A DNA stretch of 26,873 bases from Dolosigranulum pigrum ATCC 51524 (GCF_000245815.1 NZ_JH601104.1:208280-235152); one strand, 5' to 3'. Counted from the stretch's first letter, positions 15,670-24,373 are shown. The notes: generated by a model not told the origin, from the letters alone. Program-made: numbers and translations.

Positions 15670-17622
15670 ATGATTTTATTACAAGCGTCGAATGTAGCAC
15701 GACATTTTGGGGCAGAAATTTTGTTCGATCAAGTGAATTTAGAAGTGAAGAGCGGTGCGCGGATTGGTTTAGTCGGGCGCAATGGAGCGGGTAAATCTAC
15801 ACTATTACACATCTTAGCTGGGATTGAAGAGCCGGATGAAGGTCGCATCTCCAAGCGCAAAGACTTAACGGTCGGCTTCTTAGACCAACATACCGGCTTA
15901 GAATCTGAGCGTACAATTATGGAAGAGATGCTGGCGGTCTTCGAACCCGTTATTGAACTCGAAAAAAATATGCGCCGAACTGAAGAACGGATTAGCCAAC
16001 TTGATCCGGCTAGTGAAGAATATCAAGACGTGATGACACAATATGACAACATGCAAGTTCGCTTCAGACAACTTGGAGGATACAGTTATCAGAGTGATAT
16101 CCGGATGGTATTACACGGTTTTCGCTTCTATGAAGAAGACTTCGACAGGCCTATTAACACCCTCTCTGGTGGTCAGAAGACGCGTCTCGCCTTAGCTAAA
16201 TTACTTCTCGAGAAAAAAGACTTACTCATCCTAGACGAGCCCACGAACCACCTTGATATCGATACCCTCTCATGGCTTGAAAGTTTCTTGAAAAATTATC
16301 AAGGTGCCTTACTCATCGTCTCACACGACCGTTATTTCTTAGATCATGTCATTACCGAAGTCTATGAAGTCAGCATGCAAAACGTCCAGCACTTCCCGGG
16401 TAATTATTCAACTTATCTTGATCTAAAGGCCGAACAAATCCAAAGACAATGGAAAGAATACGAAAAGCAACAGAAAAAAATTAGTGAGATGGAAGATTTT
16501 ATCCAAAAAAATCTTGTCCGCGCTTCAACAACGAAGCGAGCGCAATCACGCCGTAAAAAACTCCAAAAAATGGATAAAATTGAAAAACCAGAGGAAGATA
16601 ACCAATCCGCTTCTTTTTCCTTCCAAACTGAACGCTCATCTGGTGATATTGTCCTCCAGACTGATAATCTAGCAATCGGCTATCCAGCTGCACCTCCTCT
16701 CGCAAGTCATATCGATCTTGATATTCGTAAAGGCGATCGTATTGCACTCGTCGGGCCAAATGGAGTTGGGAAGACCACTTTGCTAAAGACACTAACCGAT
16801 CAGTTGGCGCCTCTTGCCGGCCATATCTCACACGGAACTAAAGTCGATATGGGGTATTATGATCAAGAACAATTACATCTTAACCACCAAAAATCGATTC
16901 TAATGGAGTTGTGGGATGATCATCCACAAGTTGATGAAGTCACGATTAGAACCTTGTTGGGAAATTTCTTGTTCTCGGGTGAAGATGTTGAGAAGCGAAT
17001 CGGCACATTAAGTGGGGGCGAGCGGGCTCGAGTGGCACTAGCTAAGCTGGCGATCGAACAGAACAACTGCCTTATTCTCGATGAGCCAACGAACCACTTA
17101 GATATTGATTCCAAGGAAGTCTTAGAGAATGCCTTATCTGATTTCGATGGTACCTTACTATTCGTCTCGCACGACCGATACTTTATTAACCGCATCGCGA
17201 ACAAAGTCTATGAAATCAACCCGGACGGTATCACGGTCTACTTGGGCGACTACGACTACTACTTGCAGAAAAAAGAAGAGTTGGAAGCTCTTGCCAACTT
17301 AGGCCAAGATGAGCCAGCATCCTCTTCTAATGAACCATCTTCTGTCACATCAGCTACGCTTGATCGACAAGCATTAAAAGAACGCCAAAGTAAGCACCGT
17401 AAATTAACACGCCGTTCCAATGAAATTGAAAATCAACTAACCAAGATTGAAGATGCTATCGCTCGCTTAGCCGATGAATTGAGTGAGCCAGATATCTATC
17501 AAGAACCCGAACGACTGCAAGAACTCACCGATCGTACGCAAGCACTGGAGGCCCAGCAACTCGAACTCATGGAAGAATGGGAAGAACTCCAAGAAACATT
17601 GGAAACATTAGCTGTTGACTAA
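15670..17622 (+). CDS. ydiF: ABC-F family ATPase, YdiF-like
   Basis: This 650-aa soluble protein has two ABC ATPase domains and no membrane helices. Walker A sites are GRNGAGKST (36-44) and GPNGVGKTT (362-370), with two LSGGQ-type signatures (LSGGQKTR, LSGGERAR). A charged interdomain linker (about 235-315) would reach the ribosomal P-tRNA site. A C-terminal coiled-coil extension (about 560-645, rich in E, Q, R and L) completes the usual YdiF layout. ABC-F proteins relieve stalled or antibiotic-bound ribosomes; whether this one gives antibiotic resistance is unknown, and housekeeping YdiF is more likely. The ATG has GGAGCGATAGGA upstream. Confidence 0.92.
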   Translation: MILLQASNVARHFGAEILFDQVNLEVKSGARIGLVGRNGAGKSTLLHILAGIEEPDEGRISKRKDLTVGFLDQHTGLESERTIMEEMLAVFEPVIELEKNMRRTEERISQLDPASEEYQDVMTQYDNMQVRFRQLGGYSYQSDIRMVLHGFRFYEEDFDRPINTLSGGQKTRLALAKLLLEKKDLLILDEPTNHLDIDTLSWLESFLKNYQGALLIVSHDRYFLDHVITEVYEVSMQNVQHFPGNYSTYLDLKAEQIQRQWKEYEKQQKKISEMEDFIQKNLVRASTTKRAQSRRKKLQKMDKIEKPEEDNQSASFSFQTERSSGDIVLQTDNLAIGYPAAPPLASHIDLDIRKGDRIALVGPNGVGKTTLLKTLTDQLAPLAGHISHGTKVDMGYYDQEQLHLNHQKSILMELWDDHPQVDEVTIRTLLGNFLFSGEDVEKRIGTLSGGERARVALAKLAIEQNNCLILDEPTNHLDIDSKEVLENALSDFDGTLLFVSHDRYFINRIANKVYEINPDGITVYLGDYDYYLQKKEELEALANLGQDEPASSSNEPSSVTSATLDRQALKERQSKHRKLTRRSNEIENQLTKIEDAIARLADELSEPDIYQEPERLQELTDRTQALEAQQLELMEEWEELQETLETLAVD

Positions 17623-17642
17623 ATAGCCTATCCAAATTTTAA

Positions 17643-17670
17643 TTGAAAATTTTATAAAATTCCGTATAAT
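17643..17670 (+). promoter_or_regulatory. xpt promoter
   Basis: TTGAAA and TATAAT are 16 bases apart; the -10 is 28 bases before the xpt ATG. The transcript leader is therefore only about 20 nt, too short to hold a purine riboswitch. Confidence 0.8.
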
Positions 17671-17698
17671 GGAATTACTAATCACAAGGAGGATATAT

Positions 17699-18280
17699 AT
17701 GAGCTTATTGAGAGACCGTATTATTAACGATGGAAAAGTCATCGATGAAAAAATTCTAAAAATTGATAATTTTTTAAACCACCAAATTGACCCGGAAGTG
17801 ATGCACGAAATTCAACAAGAATTCGTCCAGTATTTCCAAGACAAAGGTATTACAAAGGTGCTGACAATCGAAGCTTCTGGGATTGCTCCAGCGATTATGA
17901 CCGCTGCTAGCTTCAATGTTCCCATGCTTTTTGCTAAAAAAACAACGCCCTCTACATTGAAGAATGAGACCCGTTATTCGACCGATATCCACAGTTTTAC
18001 AAAAGATATCACCAGTCGTGTGATTATTTCCAAAGAATACTTAAGTGAAGACGATTGTGTCCTTATTATTGACGACTTCTTGGCCAACGGGAACGCTTCT
18101 CTTGGCTTAATTGATCTCGTCCGCCAAGCAGGAGCGCGCGTTGCTGGAGTTGGTATTTGCGTCGAAAAATCATTCCAACCAGGCCGTCAAGCACTAGAAG
18201 AGCAAGACATTGATGTGTATTCGATTTGCCGTATTGCATCGTTAGAAGGCAATCAAGTACACTTTATCGAAGGGCATTAA
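17699..18280 (+). CDS. xpt: Xanthine phosphoribosyltransferase
   Basis: Xpt salvages xanthine, joining it to PRPP to give XMP, which GuaA (encoded at 3487-5037) turns into GMP. The 193-aa length is standard. The PRPP-binding loop is VLIIDDFLANG at 121-131, and the N-terminus (MSLLRDRIINDGKVIDEKIL) and EASGIAPAI match the family. The ATG has AAGGAGG six to seven bases upstream. Many Firmicute xpt genes sit behind a guanine riboswitch; here a promoter lies right before the gene and leaves no room for one. A YdcF-like membrane protein follows 38 bases later. Confidence 0.96.
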   Translation: MSLLRDRIINDGKVIDEKILKIDNFLNHQIDPEVMHEIQQEFVQYFQDKGITKVLTIEASGIAPAIMTAASFNVPMLFAKKTTPSTLKNETRYSTDIHSFTKDITSRVIISKEYLSEDDCVLIIDDFLANGNASLGLIDLVRQAGARVAGVGICVEKSFQPGRQALEEQDIDVYSICRIASLEGNQVHFIEGH

Positions 18281-18318
18281 TTAATGCTAGTCAAGTCATG
18301 CTATTACCTTGAAAGTAG

Positions 18319-19350
18319 GTGCTCTCTATATTAACGCATATTGCAGCGCTAACAATTGTGCTAGGATTATTTATCGCGCTGATCAAAACCGATCGCCGCA
18401 GCTTAATGTTTGCTGCCTTGTTATTAGCTTTTCTTGTTAGTTTGCTATTTTATTTATCGATTGTGTTTGACATCACCGCACTCTCTTCACATGCTGGATC
18501 GATAGGCTTGCCCGTCGTACTCTTCATCTCACTGGTAGCCCTTATTGCCCTCGGTCCTCTGTTGTTAATCGCTGTCTTAATTATCGAAGGTATTTTACTT
18601 ATTAGGCGTCACGGCATTCGCCCAAAAAATTTGTTGTCACTACTCCTCGGTATCTATTTAATTATTAGCAATATCTTTTTTGTGCGCATCATTACTCAGA
18701 CAGCTCCACCTACTACAGGGCAATATATTCATCTCTTTTTGACAATTTGTGCTGATTATTTACTCCTACTTAGCAGTATCTATGTTGTCGCTAGTTGTGT
18801 GAATTTTGTCAATCTGGTTCATGAGGATCTAAAGTATATTATTGTGCTCGGAGCAGGATTAATCGATGGACGGGTTTCTCCTATCTTGGCTGGCCGGATC
18901 GATCGTGCAATTACCGTCTATCACCGCAATCCTGACAGTCAACTCATCATGTCAGGGGGACGTGGACCTGATGAACCTCATCCCGAAGCTCACGCGATGA
19001 AGCAATATGCCCTCCAACAAGGCATCCCAGCTGAAGATATTATCTTGGAAGAACATTCCTCCAATACATTTGAAAACTTAAAATTTTCAGCAGATTTAAT
19101 GACTGAAACGAACGAAATTGCCATCGTTACGAATTATTATCACTTACTTCGAGCACTAATTATTGCCAAAGAGCTCGGCATCAGCTGCATTGGCTATGGT
19201 GCACATACGAAGTTTTACTTCTCAGTGAATGCCTTCGTCCGTGAATTTATCGGCTATATTGTCTTACGAAAAAAATTATACTTAAGTGTATTAGGTGGAT
19301 TAATCCTTCTCTTCGGAGCATTCGTTGCTTACCAACAACTATGGCTTTAA
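18319..19350 (+). CDS. YdcF/SanA-like membrane protein (DUF218)
   Basis: The 343-aa protein begins with about four to five membrane helices (roughly 1-165) and carries a DUF218 domain (about 172-310) with the family motifs VLGAGLIDGR, MSGGRGPDEPHPEA and EEHSSNTFENL, plus VTNYYHLLRA. Members are tied to envelope integrity, but the reaction is unknown. A last helix lies near 318-338. The start is awkward: no ATG is near, and GTG 18319 has only GAAAG a few bases upstream. It may be read from the xpt transcript. The strong terminator at 19352-19394 follows directly. Confidence 0.85.
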   Translation: MLSILTHIAALTIVLGLFIALIKTDRRSLMFAALLLAFLVSLLFYLSIVFDITALSSHAGSIGLPVVLFISLVALIALGPLLLIAVLIIEGILLIRRHGIRPKNLLSLLLGIYLIISNIFFVRIITQTAPPTTGQYIHLFLTICADYLLLLSSIYVVASCVNFVNLVHEDLKYIIVLGAGLIDGRVSPILAGRIDRAITVYHRNPDSQLIMSGGRGPDEPHPEAHAMKQYALQQGIPAEDIILEEHSSNTFENLKFSADLMTETNEIAIVTNYYHLLRALIIAKELGISCIGYGAHTKFYFSVNAFVREFIGYIVLRKKLYLSVLGGLILLFGAFVAYQQLWL

Positions 19351-19351
19351 T

Positions 19352-19394
19352 AAATAAAACGCGCTACAGTAACTCTCTGTAGCGCGTTTTATTT
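19352..19394. terminator. Strong bidirectional terminator
   Basis: An 18-bp perfect stem (AAATAAAACGCGCTACAG) closes a 7-nt loop, with A and T runs on both sides. It serves the converging ydcF-like gene and tsaD. Confidence 0.92.
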
Positions 19395-19402
19395 ATATCC
19401 TA

Positions 19403-20410
19403 TTACAACATCAAACCGGGCTTAGCATTCAAGCTCATATCAGCAACATCATGGCTATCCACTTTGTACTGGGCATAAGCAGCTGCCCCGATCATAGCCG
19501 CATTATCACCACATAATGATAGTGGCGGAATTAACAATTCTACATCCGGCAGACCACTTGTCACAGCAGCTTGCAACGTATCACGAAGTCCTTTATTCGC
19601 CGCTACTCCCCCAGACAACAGCAACTGCTTAACCTCTTTTTCTTTCGCCGCACGAATCGTCTTCTCCACTAAGACATCAATAACCGCCGCTTGAAAACTA
19701 GCGGCCAAGTCATTCTTATTCAACGTCTCGCCTCGCTGATCTGCATTATGCACCGTGTTAATAAATGCTGACTTCAACCCACTAAAGCTGAAGTCATACG
19801 TCTCATCATGCAACATCGCTCGCGGGAAATCGAACGTATCTTCTCCCTGACTGGCCATCTCATCAATATGCTTGCCTCCCGGATAGGGCACACCGAGCAC
19901 ACGGCCGACCTTATCATATGCCTCGCCTGCTGCATCATCCCGTGTCTCCCCGATCACTTCATACGTATGATCATCTTCCATATAAACCAATTCTGTATGT
20001 CCACCACTCACTGTTAAAGCTAATAAAGGAAACTTGAAGCTAGACTGGAAGCGATTCGAGTAAATATGACCTGCCATGTGATTGACGGGAATTAAGGGCA
20101 AATTATGAGCCAGCGCAATGGCTTTGGCTGTATGCACACCAATTAACAATGCTCCGACCAAACCAGGCCCATAAGTCACTGCCACCGCATCGAGCTCATC
20201 ATAACTCACACCTGCTTCTGCTAAAGCATCCTCAACAATAACGGTGATGAACTCCACATGATGACGACTCGCGATTTCCGGTACAACACCACCAAAGCGT
20301 TTGTGACTATCGATTTGGGAAGCAATAATGTTCGACCGAATACGACAGCCATCTTCTACAACTGCCGCACTCGTCTCATCACAACTAGTCTCTATCGCTA
20401 AAATTAACAT
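19403..20410 (-). CDS. tsaD: tRNA t6A37 threonylcarbamoyltransferase
   Basis: TsaD transfers the threonylcarbamoyl group to A37 of ANN-decoding tRNAs in complex with TsaB and TsaE. The 335-aa protein shows MLILAIETSCDETS at the start, the metal-binding HMAGH with H111 and H115, VSGGHTELV, and GGVAANKGLR with the ASKHA nucleotide-fold residues. The start has AAAGGAGA upstream. It is the last gene of galT-tsaB-rimI-tsaD and is followed by the strong terminator at 19352-19394. TsaE and TsaC are not in the window. Confidence 0.97.
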   Translation of the reverse strand: MLILAIETSCDETSAAVVEDGCRIRSNIIASQIDSHKRFGGVVPEIASRHHVEFITVIVEDALAEAGVSYDELDAVAVTYGPGLVGALLIGVHTAKAIALAHNLPLIPVNHMAGHIYSNRFQSSFKFPLLALTVSGGHTELVYMEDDHTYEVIGETRDDAAGEAYDKVGRVLGVPYPGGKHIDEMASQGEDTFDFPRAMLHDETYDFSFSGLKSAFINTVHNADQRGETLNKNDLAASFQAAVIDVLVEKTIRAAKEKEVKQLLLSGGVAANKGLRDTLQAAVTSGLPDVELLIPPLSLCGDNAAMIGAAAYAQYKVDSHDVADMSLNAKPGLML

Positions 20411-20455
20411 CTATCTTCTCCTTTTACTTACTATCTACCTACTTAACTAAACACA

Positions 20456-21046
20456 TCATATCTTACCTAAAACTGATAACTCCCGTACCATATGAACCGC
20501 ATCCTCATTAGAATCTGAATAATAACCCGCTCGAATCGTCTCCGGCTCGAAGCCTAAATCTTGATACAATCGTTGGGCCGATGTATTCGACAATCGCACT
20601 TCCAACGTCATCAGCTTAATCCCCAACGAACGAGCAATATGGGTGATTTGATTAATCAGACATGTCGCAATTCCTTGGCGACTATAACTTGGAATCGTTG
20701 CGATATTGGTAATATGACACTCACCTTGACGGAACCAGGCACTAACGAACGCAACCGGATCCCCTTCATCATAAACTACGATAAAAAGTGAATCGGGATT
20801 ATTGATCATCTCATTCACTAAGGCTTGGCGATGCCACGGTGCTCGCCCCTGATAACATTGCTCTTGAATTGTAATTAATGCTGTAATATCAGATAACTGG
20901 CCAATCCGAACTGCTAAAACTGTCCGATCATTAATAATATATCGACTCGATGTTAATTGAATGGTCTCTGCTAGTGGTCTCTTAACATGCGGCCTCTGTT
21001 TAAACGAATTAATCCATGTGTTTAATTTTTTTAACATATTGATCAT
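20456..21046 (-). CDS. rimI: Ribosomal-protein alanine N-acetyltransferase RimI-like
   Basis: The 196-aa GNAT protein has its acetyl-CoA site in the SRQGIATCLI motif and the usual RimI tail RLSNTSAQRLYQDLGFEP. About 45 residues before the GNAT core are not typical of RimI and contain several basic residues. Between tsaB and tsaD, rimI is a standard neighbour; in the family it acetylates the N-terminus of protein S18, but other targets are possible. The start at 21046 lies inside tsaB (38-base overlap), with GGAG nine bases upstream; ATGs at 21061 and 21037 are alternatives. Confidence 0.88.
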   Translation of the reverse strand: MINMLKKLNTWINSFKQRPHVKRPLAETIQLTSSRYIINDRTVLAVRIGQLSDITALITIQEQCYQGRAPWHRQALVNEMINNPDSLFIVVYDEGDPVAFVSAWFRQGECHITNIATIPSYSRQGIATCLINQITHIARSLGIKLMTLEVRLSNTSAQRLYQDLGFEPETIRAGYYSDSNEDAVHMVRELSVLGKI

Positions 21047-21749
21047 CTCGCATATCTCCATGATCTTGCAACCAATTCTCCTCAGCTTCAGCTAACTTCA
21101 GGTACTCCGGCACGAATAATGGAACCTCTTCTACCGGGCGCTCAGCTCCTAACCGTGCCAAATAATACGCACTCACGACTTGCCGGTGTCGCTCATCAAA
21201 CTGTGCGCGCTCACCTAGCACCGCTTGAATGGCTTCCCAAAATTCAGGCACATCTTCGCCCACAAACGTTATCGGCTCATCGAACTGCGCTAAATCCGCC
21301 AACAACTCTTCAATACTGCAATGGCTATCTGAGGCGACTGCGGTCAACTTCCCAGCTGCTTCTTGGCGGTATAATCCTGCATAGACATTGCGTCGCCGTG
21401 CATTAAACAAAGGAACCACTAATGTGTTAGGGGGGTACACTGACGAAGCTGCCAGTGCTTCTAAGCTCGAGATCCCCACCAATTCACAATTTAATGTCCA
21501 CGCTAACGTCTTCGCAACCGTCACTGCAATACGAATACCGGTATAACTCCCCGGTCCTTTTGCTACCACGATACGGTCTAACTCACTGGGCTGCCAATGG
21601 ACTTCATCCAGTAAGGCCTCAATCGCAGGCATTAGTCCGACGCTATGATCACGTTTTATATTAATCGTCTTCTCCGCTATGAGCATCTCTTCTTCCACTA
21701 AGGTCACACTCATTGCTTTCGTCGACGTATCGAATGCTAAAATCTTCAT
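21009..21749 (-). CDS. tsaB: t6A biosynthesis dimerisation protein TsaB
   Basis: TsaB is the non-catalytic ASKHA-fold partner that binds TsaD and makes it active in tRNA t6A37 formation. The 246-aa protein starts MKILAFDTSTKAMSVTL and has the diagnostic AKGPGSYTGIRIAVTVAKTLAW segment near 65-86 and FNARRRNVYAG near 115. GAGGAGA precedes the ATG. The galT stop lies 12 bases upstream and rimI overlaps its 3' end, so it sits in the middle of a four-gene operon. Confidence 0.95.
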   Translation of the reverse strand: MKILAFDTSTKAMSVTLVEEEMLIAEKTINIKRDHSVGLMPAIEALLDEVHWQPSELDRIVVAKGPGSYTGIRIAVTVAKTLAWTLNCELVGISSLEALAASSVYPPNTLVVPLFNARRRNVYAGLYRQEAAGKLTAVASDSHCSIEELLADLAQFDEPITFVGEDVPEFWEAIQAVLGERAQFDERHRQVVSAYYLARLGAERPVEEVPLFVPEYLKLAEAEENWLQDHGDMRDDQYVKKIKHMD

Positions 21750-21761
21750 AAAATCTCCTCT

Positions 21762-23252
21762 TTATAATGAATCAACAAACGCACGGAATCCCGCTTGCCC
21801 CGCCTGATCTAACTTAAAGACTCCCGCATCTTTCAAGACACGGACAAAAATATTCCCTACCTCAGACTGAACAATCTCTGTTACATTATCTGCTGTAACA
21901 TCTGTATACTTCTCTTTCATCCGCTCAAGCCATGGTTGATGAATCTCTGCCACTTCCACCGCTTGACCCAATAGCGCATCTTGTACAGCTTGTAATTCAG
22001 ACTTCAAGCGCGGTGGCAAAATTGCTAAGCCGAGCACTTCGATTAAGCCGATATTTTCTTTCTTAATATGCTGTACATCTGGATGTGGATGGAACAACCC
22101 TTCCGGACAGTCCGCCGTTGTACGGTTATTGCGCAACACCAAGTCCAAGATAAAGCACTCACCATCACGTCGCAAAATCGGGGTCACCGCATTATGAGGC
22201 GTCCCTTCCGTCTGAGCTAAAACATCCAATGCTTCATTACTATACGCTCGCCACTGCTCAATCACATAACTCGCAGCCTCTACCATTGCTTCCTTATCCG
22301 CTGACTGCAAGCGAATAACCGACATAGGCCAATCCACAATCCCGGCCTTCACTGGACTATCTTTCAACTCAAATTCATATCTCATTACCTGCTTATCCAG
22401 TGGGAACGTATAATTCCCTCCTTGATAATGATCATGTGACAAAATTGACCCCCCAACAATTGGCAAGCCCGCATTCGACCCGACAAAATAGTGAGGTAAA
22501 TACTCCAACACGTCGATCAAATTACGAATCGTTGCCCCATTAATATTCATCGGCCGGTGTTCTAATGAGAAAAAGATCGAATGCTCATCATAATATGAAT
22601 AGGGTGAATACTGAAAGCCCCACTTATCACTACCATCTTCTCCCAGACCAAAACGAATCACTCGATGATTACTACGCCCCGGATGCGCAAGATGCCCATA
22701 GTACCCTTCATTTTCAATGCACAGCTTATTCACCGGATAATCTGAACTAGCTTGCTGTGCTAGTCTGATTTCTTCAGTCGTTTTTTCTGGCTTCGACAAG
22801 TTAATCGTAATCTCAATTTCACCAAACTCCGATGCATGGGTGAAGGCAATATTTTTGGCAATTTCCCGTGTCTTGATATAATTGGTCTGCTGACTCAACT
22901 GATAAAAATAATCAGTCGCTACTTGCGGACTCTCCGCATGCTTCTCCCAAAATGTCCGGTTCACCTCTGAAGGTAGCGGAGTCGTCGTATCCATCAGCAA
23001 AGCTCCGAACGTATCACGATCTGCTTCACGATCAGCAATAATCTCTGCTTCTACCGCATGCTGAATCAACTGATCTAAAATATCTAACCGACTCACCGGC
23101 AAAGGATCACTCGGCTCGACTGGCTGTAATTCATTTAATTCAAATATATGCAACAACTTATTCTCTGTATAGATCCGATCTAATGCATTCAACGTCCCTA
23201 TCTCAATACTCTTGGCTACGAAATCTGTTATTAATTGTGAAATAGTCGTCAT
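21762..23252 (-). CDS. galT: UDP-glucose-hexose-1-phosphate uridylyltransferase, type 2
   Basis: GalT swaps UMP between UDP-glucose and galactose-1-phosphate in the Leloir pathway. The 496-aa length and absence of the HPH motif of the short enzyme mark the long Gram-positive type; the SHDHYQGG motif (H273, D274, H275) is the matching site. ATG 23252 is chosen because AGGGGAG lies just before it; a GTG at 23276 is in frame but without a site. A TAAAAT -10 lies about 40-45 bases upstream with no good -35. galK and galE are not nearby; instead galT heads the tsaB-rimI-tsaD operon. Confidence 0.95.
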   Translation of the reverse strand: MTTISQLITDFVAKSIEIGTLNALDRIYTENKLLHIFELNELQPVEPSDPLPVSRLDILDQLIQHAVEAEIIADREADRDTFGALLMDTTTPLPSEVNRTFWEKHAESPQVATDYFYQLSQQTNYIKTREIAKNIAFTHASEFGEIEITINLSKPEKTTEEIRLAQQASSDYPVNKLCIENEGYYGHLAHPGRSNHRVIRFGLGEDGSDKWGFQYSPYSYYDEHSIFFSLEHRPMNINGATIRNLIDVLEYLPHYFVGSNAGLPIVGGSILSHDHYQGGNYTFPLDKQVMRYEFELKDSPVKAGIVDWPMSVIRLQSADKEAMVEAASYVIEQWRAYSNEALDVLAQTEGTPHNAVTPILRRDGECFILDLVLRNNRTTADCPEGLFHPHPDVQHIKKENIGLIEVLGLAILPPRLKSELQAVQDALLGQAVEVAEIHQPWLERMKEKYTDVTADNVTEIVQSEVGNIFVRVLKDAGVFKLDQAGQAGFRAFVDSL

Positions 23253-23451
23253 ATTACTCCCCTTCTCTCTACTCACGTCCCTATCATTTTATCATAGATT
23301 CAGCTAATAGCCCATCTATTGCCTTATCCTTCCAAAAATTAAACATGACCGCCGTATTTCACTCAAATTTCTCTCATTAAAAAACATATTTATTCATAAA
23401 ATTATCATATTTCCTTTAATCATTTATCTTCTTATCCCCCACCACTAGTGC

Positions 23452-23457
23452 TATAAT
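23452..23457 (+). promoter_or_regulatory. Extended -10 promoter of the metallopeptidase gene
   Basis: TGCTATAAT is an extended -10; the matching -35 position (TTCTTA, 17 bases upstream) is weak. The start codon lies 46 bases after the -10. Confidence 0.7.
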
Positions 23458-23502
23458 GAGGATAATCGCGTTAAATTGAAGGTCTATAAAGGAGCATGTG
23501 CA

Positions 23503-24198
23503 ATGTTTACCATATTCTATGATCCATATTTCTACATAGTCTTAATTGGTGTCGGTATTTCGACACTAGCCAATCTATACATCCATCTGACTTATAACAA
23601 ATACAGCCAAGTTGAAGCCACTAGTCAACAAACCGCTGCTATTATTTGCCGTCAACTGCTCGACGTTAATGGCCTCACTGATGTGCGCCTCGAAGGGATT
23701 CGTGGAGAATTAACCGATCACTATCATCCTGAAGAAAAAACCTTGCGTCTATCCGAAAGCACACGACATTCTAGCTCTGTGGCAGCGATCGGAGTAGCCG
23801 CTCACGAAGTCGGTCATGCCTTGCAAGATGAGACTGATTACACCCCACTTAAAGTCCGTTCTAACCTCGTTCCAATCACGAACTTCGGACAAATGGCAGC
23901 CATGCCCATCCTAATTCTCGGTGTCTTATTCGGCCAAAACAGCGGACAGTACTTAATTGCCTTTGGACTCTTATTATTCTCACTAACCTTAATCTTTCAG
24001 TTAGTTACTTTACCGGTTGAATTCAACGCCTCCAAGCGCGCATTAGCTATCTTAGACGAACAACAAATATTGAATCGACAAGAACTCCAACAAGCCAAAA
24101 AAATACTCATTGCAGCAGCGCTCACATATGTTGCTACCGCAACCGCTTCCTTCTTAAACATCCTCCGCTTATTTATCCTAAACAAAAACCGCCGCTAA
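23503..24198 (+). CDS. Membrane zinc metallopeptidase (YugP family)
   Basis: The 231-aa protein has an N-terminal helix (about 8-28), the zinc motif HEVGH (H101, E102, H105) in GVAAHEVGHALQDE, two helices between about 125 and 175, and a further helix near 200-222. This is the layout of the YugP group (PF04298-type neutral zinc metallopeptidases). The third zinc ligand is probably the E of PVEFNASKRA. Substrate and role are unknown. ATG 23503 has GGAG eight bases upstream. It diverges from galT, and the terminator at 24231-24258 follows. Confidence 0.92.
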   Translation: MFTIFYDPYFYIVLIGVGISTLANLYIHLTYNKYSQVEATSQQTAAIICRQLLDVNGLTDVRLEGIRGELTDHYHPEEKTLRLSESTRHSSSVAAIGVAAHEVGHALQDETDYTPLKVRSNLVPITNFGQMAAMPILILGVLFGQNSGQYLIAFGLLLFSLTLIFQLVTLPVEFNASKRALAILDEQQILNRQELQQAKKILIAAALTYVATATASFLNILRLFILNKNRR

Positions 24199-24230
24199 CT
24201 TTAGCTATCTTTTAAATAAAACAAACTAAA

Positions 24231-24258
24231 ACACATTGCATTGGGCAATGTGTTTTTT
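24231..24258 (+). terminator. Intrinsic terminator of the metallopeptidase gene
   Basis: ACACATTGC and GCAATGTGT pair around a 5-nt loop and are followed by TTTTT, 33 bases after the stop codon. Confidence 0.88.
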
Positions 24259-24283
24259 AATTATCAGATAATATGTATGGTAG

Positions 24284-24340
24284 ACAAAAAGAAAGCCAAG
24301 ACACTTCGGCGGGTTGGCGGGGAAGTGCCTTGACTTTCTA
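24284..24340 (-). ncRNA. Candidate ~55-nt small RNA made of one hairpin
   Basis: On the minus strand a near-consensus promoter (24373-24346) should start transcription near 24339. An 18-bp stem (24339-24322 with 24307-24290) follows at once, closed by a 14-nt loop CCCGCCAACCCGCC, with five Us at its end (24290-24286). The two non-Watson-Crick positions are mismatches in plus-strand RNA but G-U pairs in minus-strand RNA, which supports the minus strand as the functional one. The loop holds two CCCGCC copies and could pair with G-rich ribosome sites; that is inference. It could instead be a mobile palindrome or terminator. No protein fits the unit. Confidence 0.55.
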
Positions 24341-24345
24341 ATCAT

Positions 24346-24373
24346 ATTATAGCACAACTTAGAAAAAAGTCAA
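24346..24373 (-). promoter_or_regulatory. Promoter of the candidate small RNA
   Basis: TTGACT, 16 bases, then TATAAT preceded by TG one base earlier (TGCTATAAT, extended -10). It is one of the best promoter matches in the window, yet no protein gene lies directly downstream on this strand. Confidence 0.8.

Noticed and set aside
16499..16831. 110-codon minus-strand frame inside the ABC-F gene
   Set aside because: Antisense shadow of the ABC-F linker and second domain; no ribosome site.
24231..24373. Tandem terminators of the metallopeptidase gene
   Set aside because: The first hairpin is a terminator for that gene, but the second lacks a U run on the plus strand and pairs better as minus-strand RNA behind its own promoter.
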